Shown here: positions 45,591 through 54,495 of the stretch, piece after piece
How the letters are laid out: each line of letters begins with the position of its first letter
How positions within the stretch are numbered: the first letter of the stretch is position 1
NCBI RefSeq assembly: GCF_017874255.1
Contig: NZ_JAGGLD010000001.1
Span: 434,001-498,000, forward strand
Length of the DNA: 64,000 bases
Reading direction: 5' to 3'
Source of the DNA: Paenibacillus shirakamiensis
GTDB taxonomy: Bacteria > Bacillota > Bacilli > Paenibacillales > Paenibacillaceae
Translations under genes and position numbers: made by a program
The notes under the pieces: model-generated
The model's database searches: none
Seen by the model: the letters and a program-made list of their open reading frames with translations, nothing else
What the model was told of the DNA's origin: nothing

Positions 45591-47201
45591 ATGAAGTTAA
45601 GAAGATTGATGATGCTGTTGCTACTGTCGGTGCTCGGTCTCTCTACATGGTCGTCCTATGTGTTGGCTAAGCCAGCAAGCATCACCCTTCAACTTGATGG
45701 GCAAGTCCTGCAAAGTGATGTGGCACCTTTAACTAAATCAGGATTTACTATGGTGCCCTTACGTGTGATTAGTCAGGGCCTAGGTGCACAGGTTGAATGG
45801 CTGCCATCCAGCCAGACCGCAGTCATTGTGAAGTCTGGAGATGAACTAAGATTGAAGATGGGGACCAAAATTGCGCAGGTGAATGGGAATGCGGTCAAAC
45901 TCGATGCTTCTGTATTTACATTAAAGGGTCGCACGATGGTGCCGCTTAGATTCATTGGAGAACAATTAGGTCTTGCAGTAGATTGGAACGCTTCCAAACA
46001 GTTAGTAAGCCTAACTACCCCTCGGTCGCCCGGGAACGATGGAGGAACAACAGAGCCCACTATAGATCCAACGCCCGTACCCAAACCTTCGAATCAATTA
46101 AGAGGAGCTTGGATTTCCACGGTGTACAACTTGGACTGGCCTAGTACCTCGTCCTATGGTAAAGAGTCCAAACAAAAACAAGAATACGTCGATTTATTAG
46201 ATAAGCTGCAGAACGTGGGGATTAACACCGTGTTTGTGCAAGTACGTCCTGCTGCGGATGCTCTATATCCCTCCAAGCTTGTACCTTGGTCACAATATTT
46301 GACCGGTACACCGGGAAAAGATCCGGGGTATGATCCATTAGCATTTATGATTCAAGAAACCCATCGCCGCGGTATGGAGTTTCATGCTTGGTTCAATCCA
46401 TTCCGTGCAAGCGTGAGTTCCGATACTTCTAAGCTGCCTGCATCGAGCACAGCTGCACAGCATCCAGACTGGATTGTAAAGCAGGGCGGGAAGCCTTATA
46501 TTAACCCTGGTATTCCTGAGGCAAGACAGCAAATTATAGATGCAATCATGGAAGTGGTGCAGAACTATGATATTGATGGAGTACATTTGGACGATTACTT
46601 CTATCCTTCAGGTGAGAGTTCTTCAGACAAGTTCGACGATAGCGTAACTTTCGCAACCTTTAATCCTTTGCAAATCAAAGATAAAGGCGATTGGCGCCGC
46701 TATAATATTAATGAATTTGTGAAGCAGTTAGGACAATCGATTCATACCGCCAAACCTTCAGTAAGTTACGGTTATGCGCCTTTTGGTGTATGGCGTAACC
46801 AATCCAAAGATCTCACAGGTTCCGATACAAAGGCAGGCGTTACTACGTATGATAGTATGTACGCTGATGTCCGTACTTGGATCAATCAAGGTTGGATTGA
46901 TTATGTAGCTCCTCAAATTTACTGGAGTATGACTTTTAATGTGGCAAGATATGACAAGCTAGTAGATTGGTGGGCTAAAGAAGTTCGCGGCACTCCTGTG
47001 AAGCTGTATATAGGTCAGGCCCCTTATAAGATTGGTACCCCTGAAATAGGGTGGCAGTCTGCTCAAGAAATTATTAATCAACTGAAGCTGAATGCGACGT
47101 ATCCCGAAGTAAAAGGCAGCATATTTTATAGTGCTAAAGATATACTGAAAAATCCGCTAGGATTATTGCCCTTACTCCAAAATTATTTCTCTACAAATTA
47201 G
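45591..47201 (+). CDS. Secreted family-10-like glycosidase with copper-amine-oxidase-type N-terminal domain
   Basis: The 536-residue protein starts with a signal peptide (basic then hydrophobic, ending VLAKPA). Residues ~30-145 form a copper amine oxidase N-terminal domain-like wall module (two repeats, GFTMVPLRVISQGLGAQVEW and GRTMVPLRFIGEQLGLAVDW). After a Pro/Thr linker comes a GHL10/DUF187 TIM barrel (RGAWISTVYNLDWPS, VFVQVRPAADALYPS, FHAWFNPFRASV, DGVHLDDYFYPSG, VSYGYAPFGVWR). This type acts on cell-wall polymers or glycans outside the cell. The exact substrate is unknown. Confidence 0.88.
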   Translation: MKLRRLMMLLLLSVLGLSTWSSYVLAKPASITLQLDGQVLQSDVAPLTKSGFTMVPLRVISQGLGAQVEWLPSSQTAVIVKSGDELRLKMGTKIAQVNGNAVKLDASVFTLKGRTMVPLRFIGEQLGLAVDWNASKQLVSLTTPRSPGNDGGTTEPTIDPTPVPKPSNQLRGAWISTVYNLDWPSTSSYGKESKQKQEYVDLLDKLQNVGINTVFVQVRPAADALYPSKLVPWSQYLTGTPGKDPGYDPLAFMIQETHRRGMEFHAWFNPFRASVSSDTSKLPASSTAAQHPDWIVKQGGKPYINPGIPEARQQIIDAIMEVVQNYDIDGVHLDDYFYPSGESSSDKFDDSVTFATFNPLQIKDKGDWRRYNINEFVKQLGQSIHTAKPSVSYGYAPFGVWRNQSKDLTGSDTKAGVTTYDSMYADVRTWINQGWIDYVAPQIYWSMTFNVARYDKLVDWWAKEVRGTPVKLYIGQAPYKIGTPEIGWQSAQEIINQLKLNATYPEVKGSIFYSAKDILKNPLGLLPLLQNYFSTN

Positions 47202-47349
47202 CGGAAAATAGGTTGTTCAAAAGTCATACCTCAGCCCCTATTCTCATACATAAGCAGTAGACTATACTGATGGAACTTCGACAATTGGAAGTTCATTATT
47301 CATCAGAAACGGATGGTCACACTTATAACGAGGATAGGGGTTGTTCGTT

Positions 47350-48318
47350 ATGTTGCGGATCAACGGTGTATTCCAAGGAGGTGGGGTACGCGGTATTTCC
47401 TTGGTTGGAGCCGTACAAGCGGCTGAACAGCATGCAGTTCAGTTCGAACGTGTAGCAGGTACATCTTCAGGGTCTATAGTGGCCTCTTTGATTGCTGCTG
47501 GATACAACGCGCAAGAGATGAAAAATATTATCATGGATACCTCGTTCACCAAATTTCTAAAAAGGGCGTCGATTTTCAATATTTCTTTAATTGGTCCTGC
47601 TCTACGAATTTTATTGAAGAAAGGTCTATATTCTGGGGAGGCATTGGAAGACTGGCTACGGGGTGTACTTAAAACAAAGGGTATTCAGACTTTCAAAGAT
47701 TTACCGAGTGGTAAGCTCACAATTATCGCATCGGATATCACAAGCGGCAAAATTTTGGTGTTACCGGATGATTTGGACAAACTGGGGATTAAGTCTGCCG
47801 ATTTCGATGTAGCTCATGCCGTAAGGATGAGTTGTAGTATTCCCTACTTTTTTGATCCAGTGCTCTTGCGTTTACCTCCTAAGATGGTCGTAGGTAGGCC
47901 TTTTGCAGAACAATTTGATCATATTGTGGATGGGGCGCTACTGAGCAATCTTCCACTATGGTTATTTGACCAAGAGGGGACACGAACGGATGGAGGTTTA
48001 ATTCCGACAGTGGGTTTTCAGATGGTAGGGAAGAATAGTAATCAGCCTCACAATATAAAAGGCCCATTCTCTATGCTGCAAGCCTTGGTCGAGACGATGT
48101 TGTCGGCACATGACGAAAGATATATTGAACAAGAGAATCGATATCGAACAATTAAGGTCCCTATTCTTGGCGTAAGTCCTACTGAATTTAATATTACACA
48201 TGAAGAAAGCCTGCTGCTCTATGAATCCGGGCTCCGTGCAGGAACCAAGTTCTTCAGCGACTGGAGTTCCCAGCGCTATGAAGAAGAATTCATAAAGTAC
48301 TTTCAGCAGGCTTTCTAA
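47350..48318 (+). CDS. Patatin-like phospholipase
   Basis: The likely ATG at 47350 lies 9 bases after AGGGG (TTG 47341 is closer but overlaps the site); 322 residues. It has the patatin oxyanion hole FQGGGVRGI, nucleophile elbow GTSSGS (Ser) and the late Asp in VDGALLSNLP. It hydrolyses acyl chains from membrane lipids. It is transcribed alone, and its role in spore formers is unclear. Confidence 0.88.
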   Translation: MLRINGVFQGGGVRGISLVGAVQAAEQHAVQFERVAGTSSGSIVASLIAAGYNAQEMKNIIMDTSFTKFLKRASIFNISLIGPALRILLKKGLYSGEALEDWLRGVLKTKGIQTFKDLPSGKLTIIASDITSGKILVLPDDLDKLGIKSADFDVAHAVRMSCSIPYFFDPVLLRLPPKMVVGRPFAEQFDHIVDGALLSNLPLWLFDQEGTRTDGGLIPTVGFQMVGKNSNQPHNIKGPFSMLQALVETMLSAHDERYIEQENRYRTIKVPILGVSPTEFNITHEESLLLYESGLRAGTKFFSDWSSQRYEEEFIKYFQQAF

Positions 48319-48325
48319 TGATAAC

Positions 48326-48649
48326 TTAATGATATTTAGGTTGATCTGGATCACTGTTCTTCCCTTTTTGACCTTCTATAACCTGAAAAGGGTAATTTCT
48401 ACGTTTAGTAGCATCGGGGCGGCGCTGAGGCGCTGCCTTTCCTGTTTTGGCCATCGTACGAGCAGAAGGCTTGATTTTGGGTTGGGAACTACGTGCTTGC
48501 CCAGGACCGAATTTATACAAAAGGAACACTGCAGCGATGATCGCTACGGGAATAAACCAATTTAGCCAATACCCGTTAATAAGAGTATCTACGGCGCCAA
48601 CTATAGCAAGAACGATGGCGGTCCAAAAGATAACAGAATCTTTGATCAT
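48326..48649 (-). CDS. Small membrane protein, function unknown
   Basis: The 107-residue protein has two hydrophobic helices (residues ~6-22 and ~28-46) and a basic, disordered C-terminal tail (RSSQPKIKPSARTMAKTG, RRPDATKRR). It lies 9 bp after yqhQ on the same strand, so they are co-transcribed. No domain recognised. Confidence 0.7.
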   Translation of the reverse strand: MIKDSVIFWTAIVLAIVGAVDTLINGYWLNWFIPVAIIAAVFLLYKFGPGQARSSQPKIKPSARTMAKTGKAAPQRRPDATKRRNYPFQVIEGQKGKNSDPDQPKYH

Positions 48650-48658
48650 GGGGTTTCA

Positions 48659-49663
48659 TCATCCTTTCACAGGATCTAGATAGGTGCCTCCAAGCTTATG
48701 ATCCGTTACTAATTGTTGTCCAAGCAGCATGTCCATTTCCCGCATCCGGTTAAAGGAAGCAATCGATACTTCGACTTGATCATCATGAGGTTCTTTGGTG
48801 GTGAGGAGTTGAAGCCAAAGCCCAGGATATCCAAGGTAACGAAGGATCGGAATATCGCGCATGGAGTTCGTAATCTTGAGTAATTCAAAGGATACACCGA
48901 TGACAAGAGGGAGAAGCAGGAGACGAATATAGATCCGTTCCCATAAGCTATCCCAGCTGAAGAAGGAATAAATAATGACCCCAACAATCACCGTAAGCAC
49001 GATGAAGCTACTACCACAGCGGTAATGGAGCCGGCTGTATTTCTGGACATTTTTTACAGTGAGTTCTTCTCCGGCTTCAAATGCACTAATCACTTTATGC
49101 TCAGCGCCATGATATTGGAACAGTCTTTTAATCATCGGTGTCTGGGAGATAGCCCATAGATAAATGACTAGGAATAGGATCTTAATGACCCCTTCCAGCA
49201 AGGTATGCAAGGGCTTACTACTGAATGCATTGTGAAAAAGAAAATCCTCAATAATAGCTGGAAGGAGCGTGAGTACAATTTTACCGAATAAAAATGATAG
49301 AATCCCCATCACGGCAACACCGAGGACCATGCCTAAAGACCAGCGAGATTCTTCTTTTTCCTTCTGCTGTGCACGCTCTTCAGGAGCTGTCTCATCATCA
49401 GCAAGCGCTTCCGCAGAATAATTTAAATGTTTTGAGCCTTTTGCGCTCGAATCTATGATGCTCACAAGGCCTCGGATCAAAGGGATGCGACGAATCTTCA
49501 TAACCCAATTCTTATCTTTCTTCGGCACTTCTAAAAATGTGATGTCTCCATTCTTGCGACGGACAGCCGTTACATTCACATGCTTGCCGCCAAACATAAC
49601 ACCCTCAATTACGGCTTGACCGCCATATATCGCGGGTTTAGATTGATCTGCCAACCGTTTCAC
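48659..49663 (-). CDS. yqhQ: DUF1385 membrane protein YqhQ
   Basis: The 334-residue protein opens IYGGQAVIEGVMFGGKHVNVTAVR and carries the family core QYHGAEHKVISAFEAGEELT. The latter holds His and Glu residues conserved in the family. It has four to five helices. Function unknown; it is conserved in Firmicutes beside the yqh cluster, as here. Confidence 0.9.
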   Translation of the reverse strand: MKRLADQSKPAIYGGQAVIEGVMFGGKHVNVTAVRRKNGDITFLEVPKKDKNWVMKIRRIPLIRGLVSIIDSSAKGSKHLNYSAEALADDETAPEERAQQKEKEESRWSLGMVLGVAVMGILSFLFGKIVLTLLPAIIEDFLFHNAFSSKPLHTLLEGVIKILFLVIYLWAISQTPMIKRLFQYHGAEHKVISAFEAGEELTVKNVQKYSRLHYRCGSSFIVLTVIVGVIIYSFFSWDSLWERIYIRLLLLPLVIGVSFELLKITNSMRDIPILRYLGYPGLWLQLLTTKEPHDDQVEVSIASFNRMREMDMLLGQQLVTDHKLGGTYLDPVKG

Positions 49664-49855
49664 CTTCCTACTTTACATAATGGGGAGGGATCTGTCGCAT
49701 AGAGGCGAAGATCATCCGTGTGTATGGTCTATTGTAACGGACTTTATGATGAAATTCTAGTTTGTTTAACCTTTTTCGAAATGTACATACTACTTTCATG
49801 CGAACTGGCAAAACGAAGCGCACGAGCTTGTTCAAGAAAGGTAGGAACAAATACG

Positions 49856-50347
49856 ATGACACAGCAGAAGACACAAGCAAGTCAAGTAACAAATCCTTGG
49901 TGGTTTGCCCTTGAACTTGGCCTATTTGCGGGCTTAATTTGGGGTGGATTTCATGGTTTTTTCTACTTCCTGAGATTCACATCCGTACTTCCCGGCTTTC
50001 TTGCAGAACCTTTTTTTAAGACGACTTATCTGAAGACTCAACCGGGATATTATATGGGCTGGCTCTTTTTTACAGTGTTCTCTCTAGTAGCTACATATAT
50101 ATACATCTTTACTTTGCGTAAAATGAAAGGACCGTGGCCTGGTCTAGCTTATGGGATTCTGTGGTGGGTCATCATTTTCTTCATAGGCCCTATGTACAAA
50201 ATGGTGCCTCCTCTTCGTCAGGCGGGATGGGATACGATCATTAGTGAATTTTGTATCTTTATGTTATGGGGGCTGTTCATTGGTTACACCATCGCTGTCG
50301 AATATACGGAAGAACGGGCTAGAGAGCCGAAGAAGGTATTCAGGTAA
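49856..50347 (+). CDS. yqhR: YqhR-like membrane protein
   Basis: The true start is ATG 49856 after AAAGGTAGG; 163 residues with four helices (LGLFAGLIWGGFHGFFYFL, MGWLFFTVFSLVATYIYIF, YGILWWVIIFFIGPMYKM and a last one). It resembles B. subtilis YqhR, whose function is unknown. Divergent from yqhQ, as in Bacillus. Confidence 0.8.
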   Translation: MTQQKTQASQVTNPWWFALELGLFAGLIWGGFHGFFYFLRFTSVLPGFLAEPFFKTTYLKTQPGYYMGWLFFTVFSLVATYIYIFTLRKMKGPWPGLAYGILWWVIIFFIGPMYKMVPPLRQAGWDTIISEFCIFMLWGLFIGYTIAVEYTEERAREPKKVFR

Positions 50348-50424
50348 GGGGGAAAAAGCTTCTCAAAAATATCCATCCTATGATAAAATAACTTTTGGTT
50401 AATTTACAGGAAGGATGGATGAAG

Positions 50425-50868
50425 ATGAGTCATGTGCTGGTCATAAATGGCCCGAATCTCAATATGCTTGGCATTCGTGAACCTGGAATGTATGGTTCCC
50501 TTAGTCTCAGTGATATCGAGGACCAACTGAAGAAGCTAGCGGAGCAACTAGGCATGGACGTCTCTTTTTTCCAATCCAATCATGAGGGTGCATTAATAGA
50601 TCGAATTCATGCTGCGCTTGGACAAGCGGATGGAATCTTGATTAACCCAGGTGCACTAACGCATTATAGCTATGCTCTGCGTGATGCGCTAACGACCGTG
50701 AATTTGCCTGTAGTTGAGGTGCATATGTCCAATATCCATGCGAGAGAAGAGTTCAGACATACTTCCGTTACCGCTCCAATTAGTGTAGGTCAAATTGCTG
50801 GATTTGGTGACTATAGTTATGAGCTTGGCTTACTGGCACTGCATCGTTACCTGAATTCAAGCAGATAA
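50425..50868 (+). CDS. aroQ: Type II 3-dehydroquinate dehydratase
   Basis: Starts at the ATG in [13 protein letters not shown]; the alternative ATG six bases earlier is closer to GGAAGG. About 147 residues, the usual length. It carries [17 protein letters not shown] (catalytic Tyr at YG), [30 protein letters not shown] and [16 protein letters not shown]. It dehydrates 3-dehydroquinate in the shikimate pathway for aromatic amino acids. yqhT follows after 13 bp. Confidence 0.95.
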   Translation: MSHVLVINGPNLNMLGIREPGMYGSLSLSDIEDQLKKLAEQLGMDVSFFQSNHEGALIDRIHAALGQADGILINPGALTHYSYALRDALTTVNLPVVEVHMSNIHAREEFRHTSVTAPISVGQIAGFGDYSYELGLLALHRYLNSSR

Positions 50869-50881
50869 GGGAGTTAACTCA

Positions 50882-51955
50882 ATGACTAACAAACGAGTAT
50901 TGAAATTAAGAGAATCGTTACAGAAGAGAAATATCGAAGCCCTATGGATTACTAGTGAGGTTAATCGTCGTTATATCTCTGGTTTTACAGGTTCGGCAGG
51001 CTATGTGCTAATCACTCAAGACAAGGCCTATCTTTTAACAGACTTTCGCTATATGATTCAAGCCCCGCAGCAAGCGGTTGGATTTGAAGTTGTGGAACAT
51101 GGATCTTCCGTAGTGGAGACGCTTAAGGAGTTGCTTGTATCCCAATGCATTACACAGCTTGGTTTTGAGCAAGATCACGTCGTATATTCAGCTTTTCGGC
51201 ACTATGCTGATGAACTAGCTCCGGTTAAGCTTGAGCCTGTTACGGGTCTAGTTGAACTGCTCCGGGTCTTCAAAGATGAGGAAGAACTGCACATTATGAA
51301 GCAGGCTGCTGAGCTTGCAGACCGAACATTCATGCATATGCTGGATGTATTGAAGCCTGGTGTCACAGAACTTGATATGGCACTTGAGATGGAATTTTAT
51401 ATGCGTAAGAATGGGGCAACTTCCTCTTCTTTTGATACGATTGTAGCTTCCGGCGAACGTTCCGCCCTCCCGCATGGGGTTGCAAGTGAACGGGTATTAG
51501 GTCAAAATGAATTTGTCAAAATGGATTTCGGCGCACTGTATCAAGGATATTGCTCCGATATTACCCGTACCGTGGTCTTAGGCACGCCAACAGATAAGCA
51601 CCGCGAAATATATAATATTGTACTTGAAGCTCAGATGCATACCTTAGACCACCTTCGTCCTGGTATGACCGGAAGAGAAGCGGATTCCTTAGCAAGAGAC
51701 ATTATTAAGCGTCACGGCTATGGTGAACAGTTCGGACATAGTACAGGACATGGGCTTGGTATGGAGGTTCATGAATCCCCGCGTCTTTCTCAGCTCAGTG
51801 ATACGATCCTTCAACCGGGTATGGTTGTTACCGTTGAACCGGGCATTTACATCCCTGGTTTTGGCGGCGTACGTATAGAAGATGACCTTGTCATTACTGA
51901 GAATGGAATCCGGCGTTTGACGGAATCGACAAAAGATTTTATTGTTATATCATAA
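50882..51955 (+). CDS. yqhT: Xaa-Pro aminopeptidase / proline dipeptidase family (YqhT)
   Basis: The 357-residue protein begins with a creatinase-like N-terminal domain and ends in a pita-bread metallopeptidase domain: VKMDFGALYQGYCSDITRT (two Asp), GHSTGHGLGMEVHE (His), VVTVEPGIYI (Glu) and GGVRIEDD (Glu), the binuclear metal site. It cleaves Xaa-Pro bonds. It lies between aroQ and efp, as in Bacillus. Confidence 0.92.
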   Translation: MTNKRVLKLRESLQKRNIEALWITSEVNRRYISGFTGSAGYVLITQDKAYLLTDFRYMIQAPQQAVGFEVVEHGSSVVETLKELLVSQCITQLGFEQDHVVYSAFRHYADELAPVKLEPVTGLVELLRVFKDEEELHIMKQAAELADRTFMHMLDVLKPGVTELDMALEMEFYMRKNGATSSSFDTIVASGERSALPHGVASERVLGQNEFVKMDFGALYQGYCSDITRTVVLGTPTDKHREIYNIVLEAQMHTLDHLRPGMTGREADSLARDIIKRHGYGEQFGHSTGHGLGMEVHESPRLSQLSDTILQPGMVVTVEPGIYIPGFGGVRIEDDLVITENGIRRLTESTKDFIVIS

Positions 51956-52003
51956 GTTCAAAGTTTTTATTTTATTGTTGAACGAATTTGAGGAGGATAC
52001 TCT

Positions 52004-52561
52004 GTGATTTCAGTGAACGATTTTAAAACAGGCCTTACAGTAGAAGTAGACGGTGACATCTATACCGTTATCGATTTTCAACACGTTAAACCCGGTAAAG
52101 GTGCAGCATTTGTACGCTCCAAACTAAAAAATCTTCGTAACGGTAACACGGTGGAGAAAACTTTCCGTGCGGGCGAGACGATTGGCCGTGCTCAAATTGA
52201 AAACCGTGATGTTCAGTACCTCTATGCAAGTGGTCAAGAACATACCTTTATGGATAATGAGACGTATGACCAATTTTCTTTGGATGCGGATCAATTGAAA
52301 TGGGAACTGAACTTCCTTAAAGAGAACATGAACGTTAAAATTGTAAGCTACCAAGGTGAAATTCTTGGGATCAACTTACCAACAAGCGTTGAACTTAAGG
52401 TTATCGAAACCGAGCCTAGTGTTAAAGGAAATACGGCACAAGGTGCGACGAAGAATGCTAAGGTTGAGACAGGCCTGAATGTTCAAGTTCCTTTATTCAT
52501 TAATGAAGGCGACGTATTGCTTATCGATACACGTGAAGGTAAATATTCTTCCCGCGCTTAA
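52004..52561 (+). CDS. efp: Elongation factor P
   Basis: The 185-residue protein starts at GTG after GAGGAGG and has three beta-barrel domains: [35 protein letters not shown] with the modified Lys in the PGKGAAF loop, and a C-terminal domain ending [13 protein letters not shown]. It relieves ribosome stalling at poly-proline. Conserved between yqhT and the spoIIIA region in Bacillus. Confidence 0.97.
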   Translation: MISVNDFKTGLTVEVDGDIYTVIDFQHVKPGKGAAFVRSKLKNLRNGNTVEKTFRAGETIGRAQIENRDVQYLYASGQEHTFMDNETYDQFSLDADQLKWELNFLKENMNVKIVSYQGEILGINLPTSVELKVIETEPSVKGNTAQGATKNAKVETGLNVQVPLFINEGDVLLIDTREGKYSSRA

Positions 52562-52577
52562 ATCCATAGTAGCTCTT

Positions 52578-52625
52578 GAATTTACCCCCTTCCTCCAACC
52601 CTTTAAGGGCTGGGGGAATTTTTAT
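52578..52625 (+). terminator. Terminator after efp
   Basis: AATT-CCCCC with inner ACCC, then GGG and GGGGGAATTTTT, form a long stem with Ts. Confidence 0.75.
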
Positions 52626-52750
52626 GAAAATGGGCAAAAAGATTGACTCTGCTCAGGACTTTCGTATTATACTGAATTAAAGCGTTACTGACTGGAACTG
52701 CTTGGATCATAAATCTAGAGGATTTTCATGAGAATAGGGAGTGATTGGTT

Positions 52751-54004
52751 GTGGCTTTATACGTTATGAAGTTCGGTGGCAGCTCAGTGGGAGATACAGA
52801 GCGAATGAAGCGCGTGGCCAAACGCATTGCCGAAAAGCAGGATGAAGGCCATCAATGTGTAGTGGTCGTGTCAGCCATGGGCGATACTACAGATGATCTT
52901 ATCGATCAAGCAAGACTGCTAAATGAAGAACCGCCTACTCGGGAATTGGATATGCTGATGACGAACGGGGAGCAAATTTCGATTGCAATGCTGTCGATTG
53001 CACTTCACGCGATTGGACGAAAGGCAGTCTCCTATACAGGATGGCAGGCAGGATTTCGGACGGAATCGGTATTTGGTAAAGCGAGAATTACAGATATTCG
53101 ACCTGATAAAGTGAAGAAAGCTCTAGATGAAGGTCATATCGTAGTGGTTGCAGGGTTCCAGGGGATGACGGAGGATTTCGAAATCACTACGTTTGGTCGC
53201 GGAGGTTCGGATACGACAGCGGTAGCATTAGCAGCGGCTATTGAAGCAGATGTATGTGAGATCTATACAGATGTAGACGGAATCTATTCTACCGATCCGC
53301 GGGTCGTGAAGGTTGCTAGGAAGCTTCAAGAGATTTCTTATGATGAAATGCTGGAGCTTGCTAACTTGGGTGCAGCCGTTCTTCATCCACGAGCAGTAGA
53401 GTACGCGAAGCATCATCAAGTCCGTCTCGTCGTTCGCTCTAGCTTTAACTATAACGAAGGAACAGTGGTGAAGGAGGAAGCTAACATGGAACAAGGTGTG
53501 GTCGTAAGCGGTATTGCTTTTGATAAAAATGTGGCACGCATTAGTATTCTTGGAGTGTCTCATATTCCGGGTGTACTCGCAAAAGTATTCGGTTCTTTGG
53601 CTAAGGCACAAATTGACGTAGATATTATTGTGCAAAGTGGCGTTACGGATGGTAAAGCTGATTTTTCCTTCACAGTTGCTCTGACAGATCGGGAGAGAGC
53701 CATTCAAGTGATTGAAGGGATTCGTGAAGATCTTCCGTTTTCTGAAGTGAACTTTGAAGACAATCTAGTCAAAATTTCTATTGTTGGTGCAGGGATGGTT
53801 AGTCATCCAGGGGTTGCTGCACAAATGTTCGAAGTGATCTCTCAGCAAGGTGTAAATATAAAAATGGTTAGTACGTCTGAGATTAAAGTTTCATGCGTCA
53901 TTGATAACAACAAACTTCAAGAAGTGGTGGCTGCGCTACATACAGCTTACAATTTAGACACGCAGGAACAGGCCTTTGTAGGTGGACCACAAGATCGCAG
54001 ATAA
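52751..54004 (+). CDS. lysC: Aspartokinase II alpha subunit (LysC type)
   Basis: The likely start is GTG 52751 after GGGAGTG; 417 residues. Kinase motifs are VMKFGGSSVGD and TFGRGGSDTTAVALAAA; two ACT domains at the C terminus (ISILGVSHIPGVLAKVFGSL; ISIVGAGMVSHPGVAAQMFEV) bind the regulatory amino acid. It makes aspartyl phosphate, the first step to lysine, threonine and methionine. I see no lysine riboswitch upstream. An internal start inside the gene probably yields a separate beta subunit. Confidence 0.95.
   Translation: MALYVMKFGGSSVGDTERMKRVAKRIAEKQDEGHQCVVVVSAMGDTTDDLIDQARLLNEEPPTRELDMLMTNGEQISIAMLSIALHAIGRKAVSYTGWQAGFRTESVFGKARITDIRPDKVKKALDEGHIVVVAGFQGMTEDFEITTFGRGGSDTTAVALAAAIEADVCEIYTDVDGIYSTDPRVVKVARKLQEISYDEMLELANLGAAVLHPRAVEYAKHHQVRLVVRSSFNYNEGTVVKEEANMEQGVVVSGIAFDKNVARISILGVSHIPGVLAKVFGSLAKAQIDVDIIVQSGVTDGKADFSFTVALTDRERAIQVIEGIREDLPFSEVNFEDNLVKISIVGAGMVSHPGVAAQMFEVISQQGVNIKMVSTSEIKVSCVIDNNKLQEVVAALHTAYNLDTQEQAFVGGPQDRR
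53486..54004 (+). CDS. Aspartokinase II beta subunit from internal start
   Basis: Inside lysC, AAGGAGG (53471-53477) stands 8 bases before ATG 53486 (MEQGVVVSG). This is Met246 of the alpha subunit. B. subtilis aspartokinase II is alpha2-beta2, with the beta subunit made from an internal start at the same place and consisting of the ACT domains. The predicted beta chain here has 172 residues. Confidence 0.8.
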   Translation: MEQGVVVSGIAFDKNVARISILGVSHIPGVLAKVFGSLAKAQIDVDIIVQSGVTDGKADFSFTVALTDRERAIQVIEGIREDLPFSEVNFEDNLVKISIVGAGMVSHPGVAAQMFEVISQQGVNIKMVSTSEIKVSCVIDNNKLQEVVAALHTAYNLDTQEQAFVGGPQDRR

Positions 54005-54040
54005 AGCTATAATCCAAATATTAATGATGATTCCAAATAG

Positions 54041-54074
54041 GAAGATTCGCTCTTAGAGCGGATCTTCTTTTTTA
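54041..54074 (+). terminator. Terminator after lysC
   Basis: GAAGAT-CGCTC and GAGCG-ATCTTC arms with a TTA loop lead into seven Ts. Confidence 0.85.
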
Positions 54075-54136
54075 TTTTCTAAAATAGGACGGGCTTGCAT
54101 ATTGATAGAGTATAAATCTACCTCAAGGAGGTTCGC

Positions 54137-54403
54137 ATGCTTGATAAATTTGTAACCAGTATGGCCGCCATGCGTTTCGGATCAGGAACGATAGAGATCT
54201 TGGCTGCCATTCTAATGCTCAAGCTAGGCAGAGTGGATAAGGCGCTGGCTATTAATTCAGCACTCGCCTTTGTCGGCCCTACCATTCTTATTATTACAAC
54301 AGCAATAGGACTCGCAGGAATGGCAGATAAGTTGTCTTGGGGCAAGATAATATGGGTGGGCTTTGGTGTGATTTGTCTCTTAATTGGAATTTTAAAAAAA
54401 TGA
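54137..54403 (+). CDS. yqhV: YqhV-like small membrane protein (DUF2619)
   Basis: The 88-residue protein has three hydrophobic stretches (EILAAILMLKLG, INSALAFVGPTILIITTAIGLAG, WVGFGVICLLIGIL). RBS CAAGGAGG. It matches YqhV, which in B. subtilis is just upstream of spoIIIAA, and is probably controlled with sporulation. Function unknown. Confidence 0.85.
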   Translation: MLDKFVTSMAAMRFGSGTIEILAAILMLKLGRVDKALAINSALAFVGPTILIITTAIGLAGMADKLSWGKIIWVGFGVICLLIGILKK

Positions 54404-54416
54404 TAGATTTAGCGTC

Positions 54417-54443
54417 ATAACCCTGTGCGTACAGGCATACACT
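54417..54443 (+). promoter_or_regulatory. Sigma-E-like promoter of the spoIIIA operon
   Basis: CATACACT (54436-54443) matches the sigma-E -10 (CATACA-T). ATA (54417-54419) lies 16 bases upstream, as in the -35. The predicted start is near 54452, about 44 bases before spoIIIAA. The operon is under mother-cell sigma-E in B. subtilis. Confidence 0.65.
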
Positions 54444-54495
54444 TGTCTTAGTAAACAGATTACTACTCCTCATAAGGAATTAGGAAGGGGACAAC

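Noticed and set aside
47270..47455. 61-codon frame upstream of the patatin gene
   Set aside because: No ribosome site, and it overlaps the patatin start in another frame.
52562..52750. Lysine riboswitch before lysC
   Set aside because: The gap is short and mostly efp terminator; no L-box sequence elements visible.
53228..53707. 159-codon minus-strand frame opposite lysC
   Set aside because: Antisense of a highly conserved kinase gene; no homology-like features seen.
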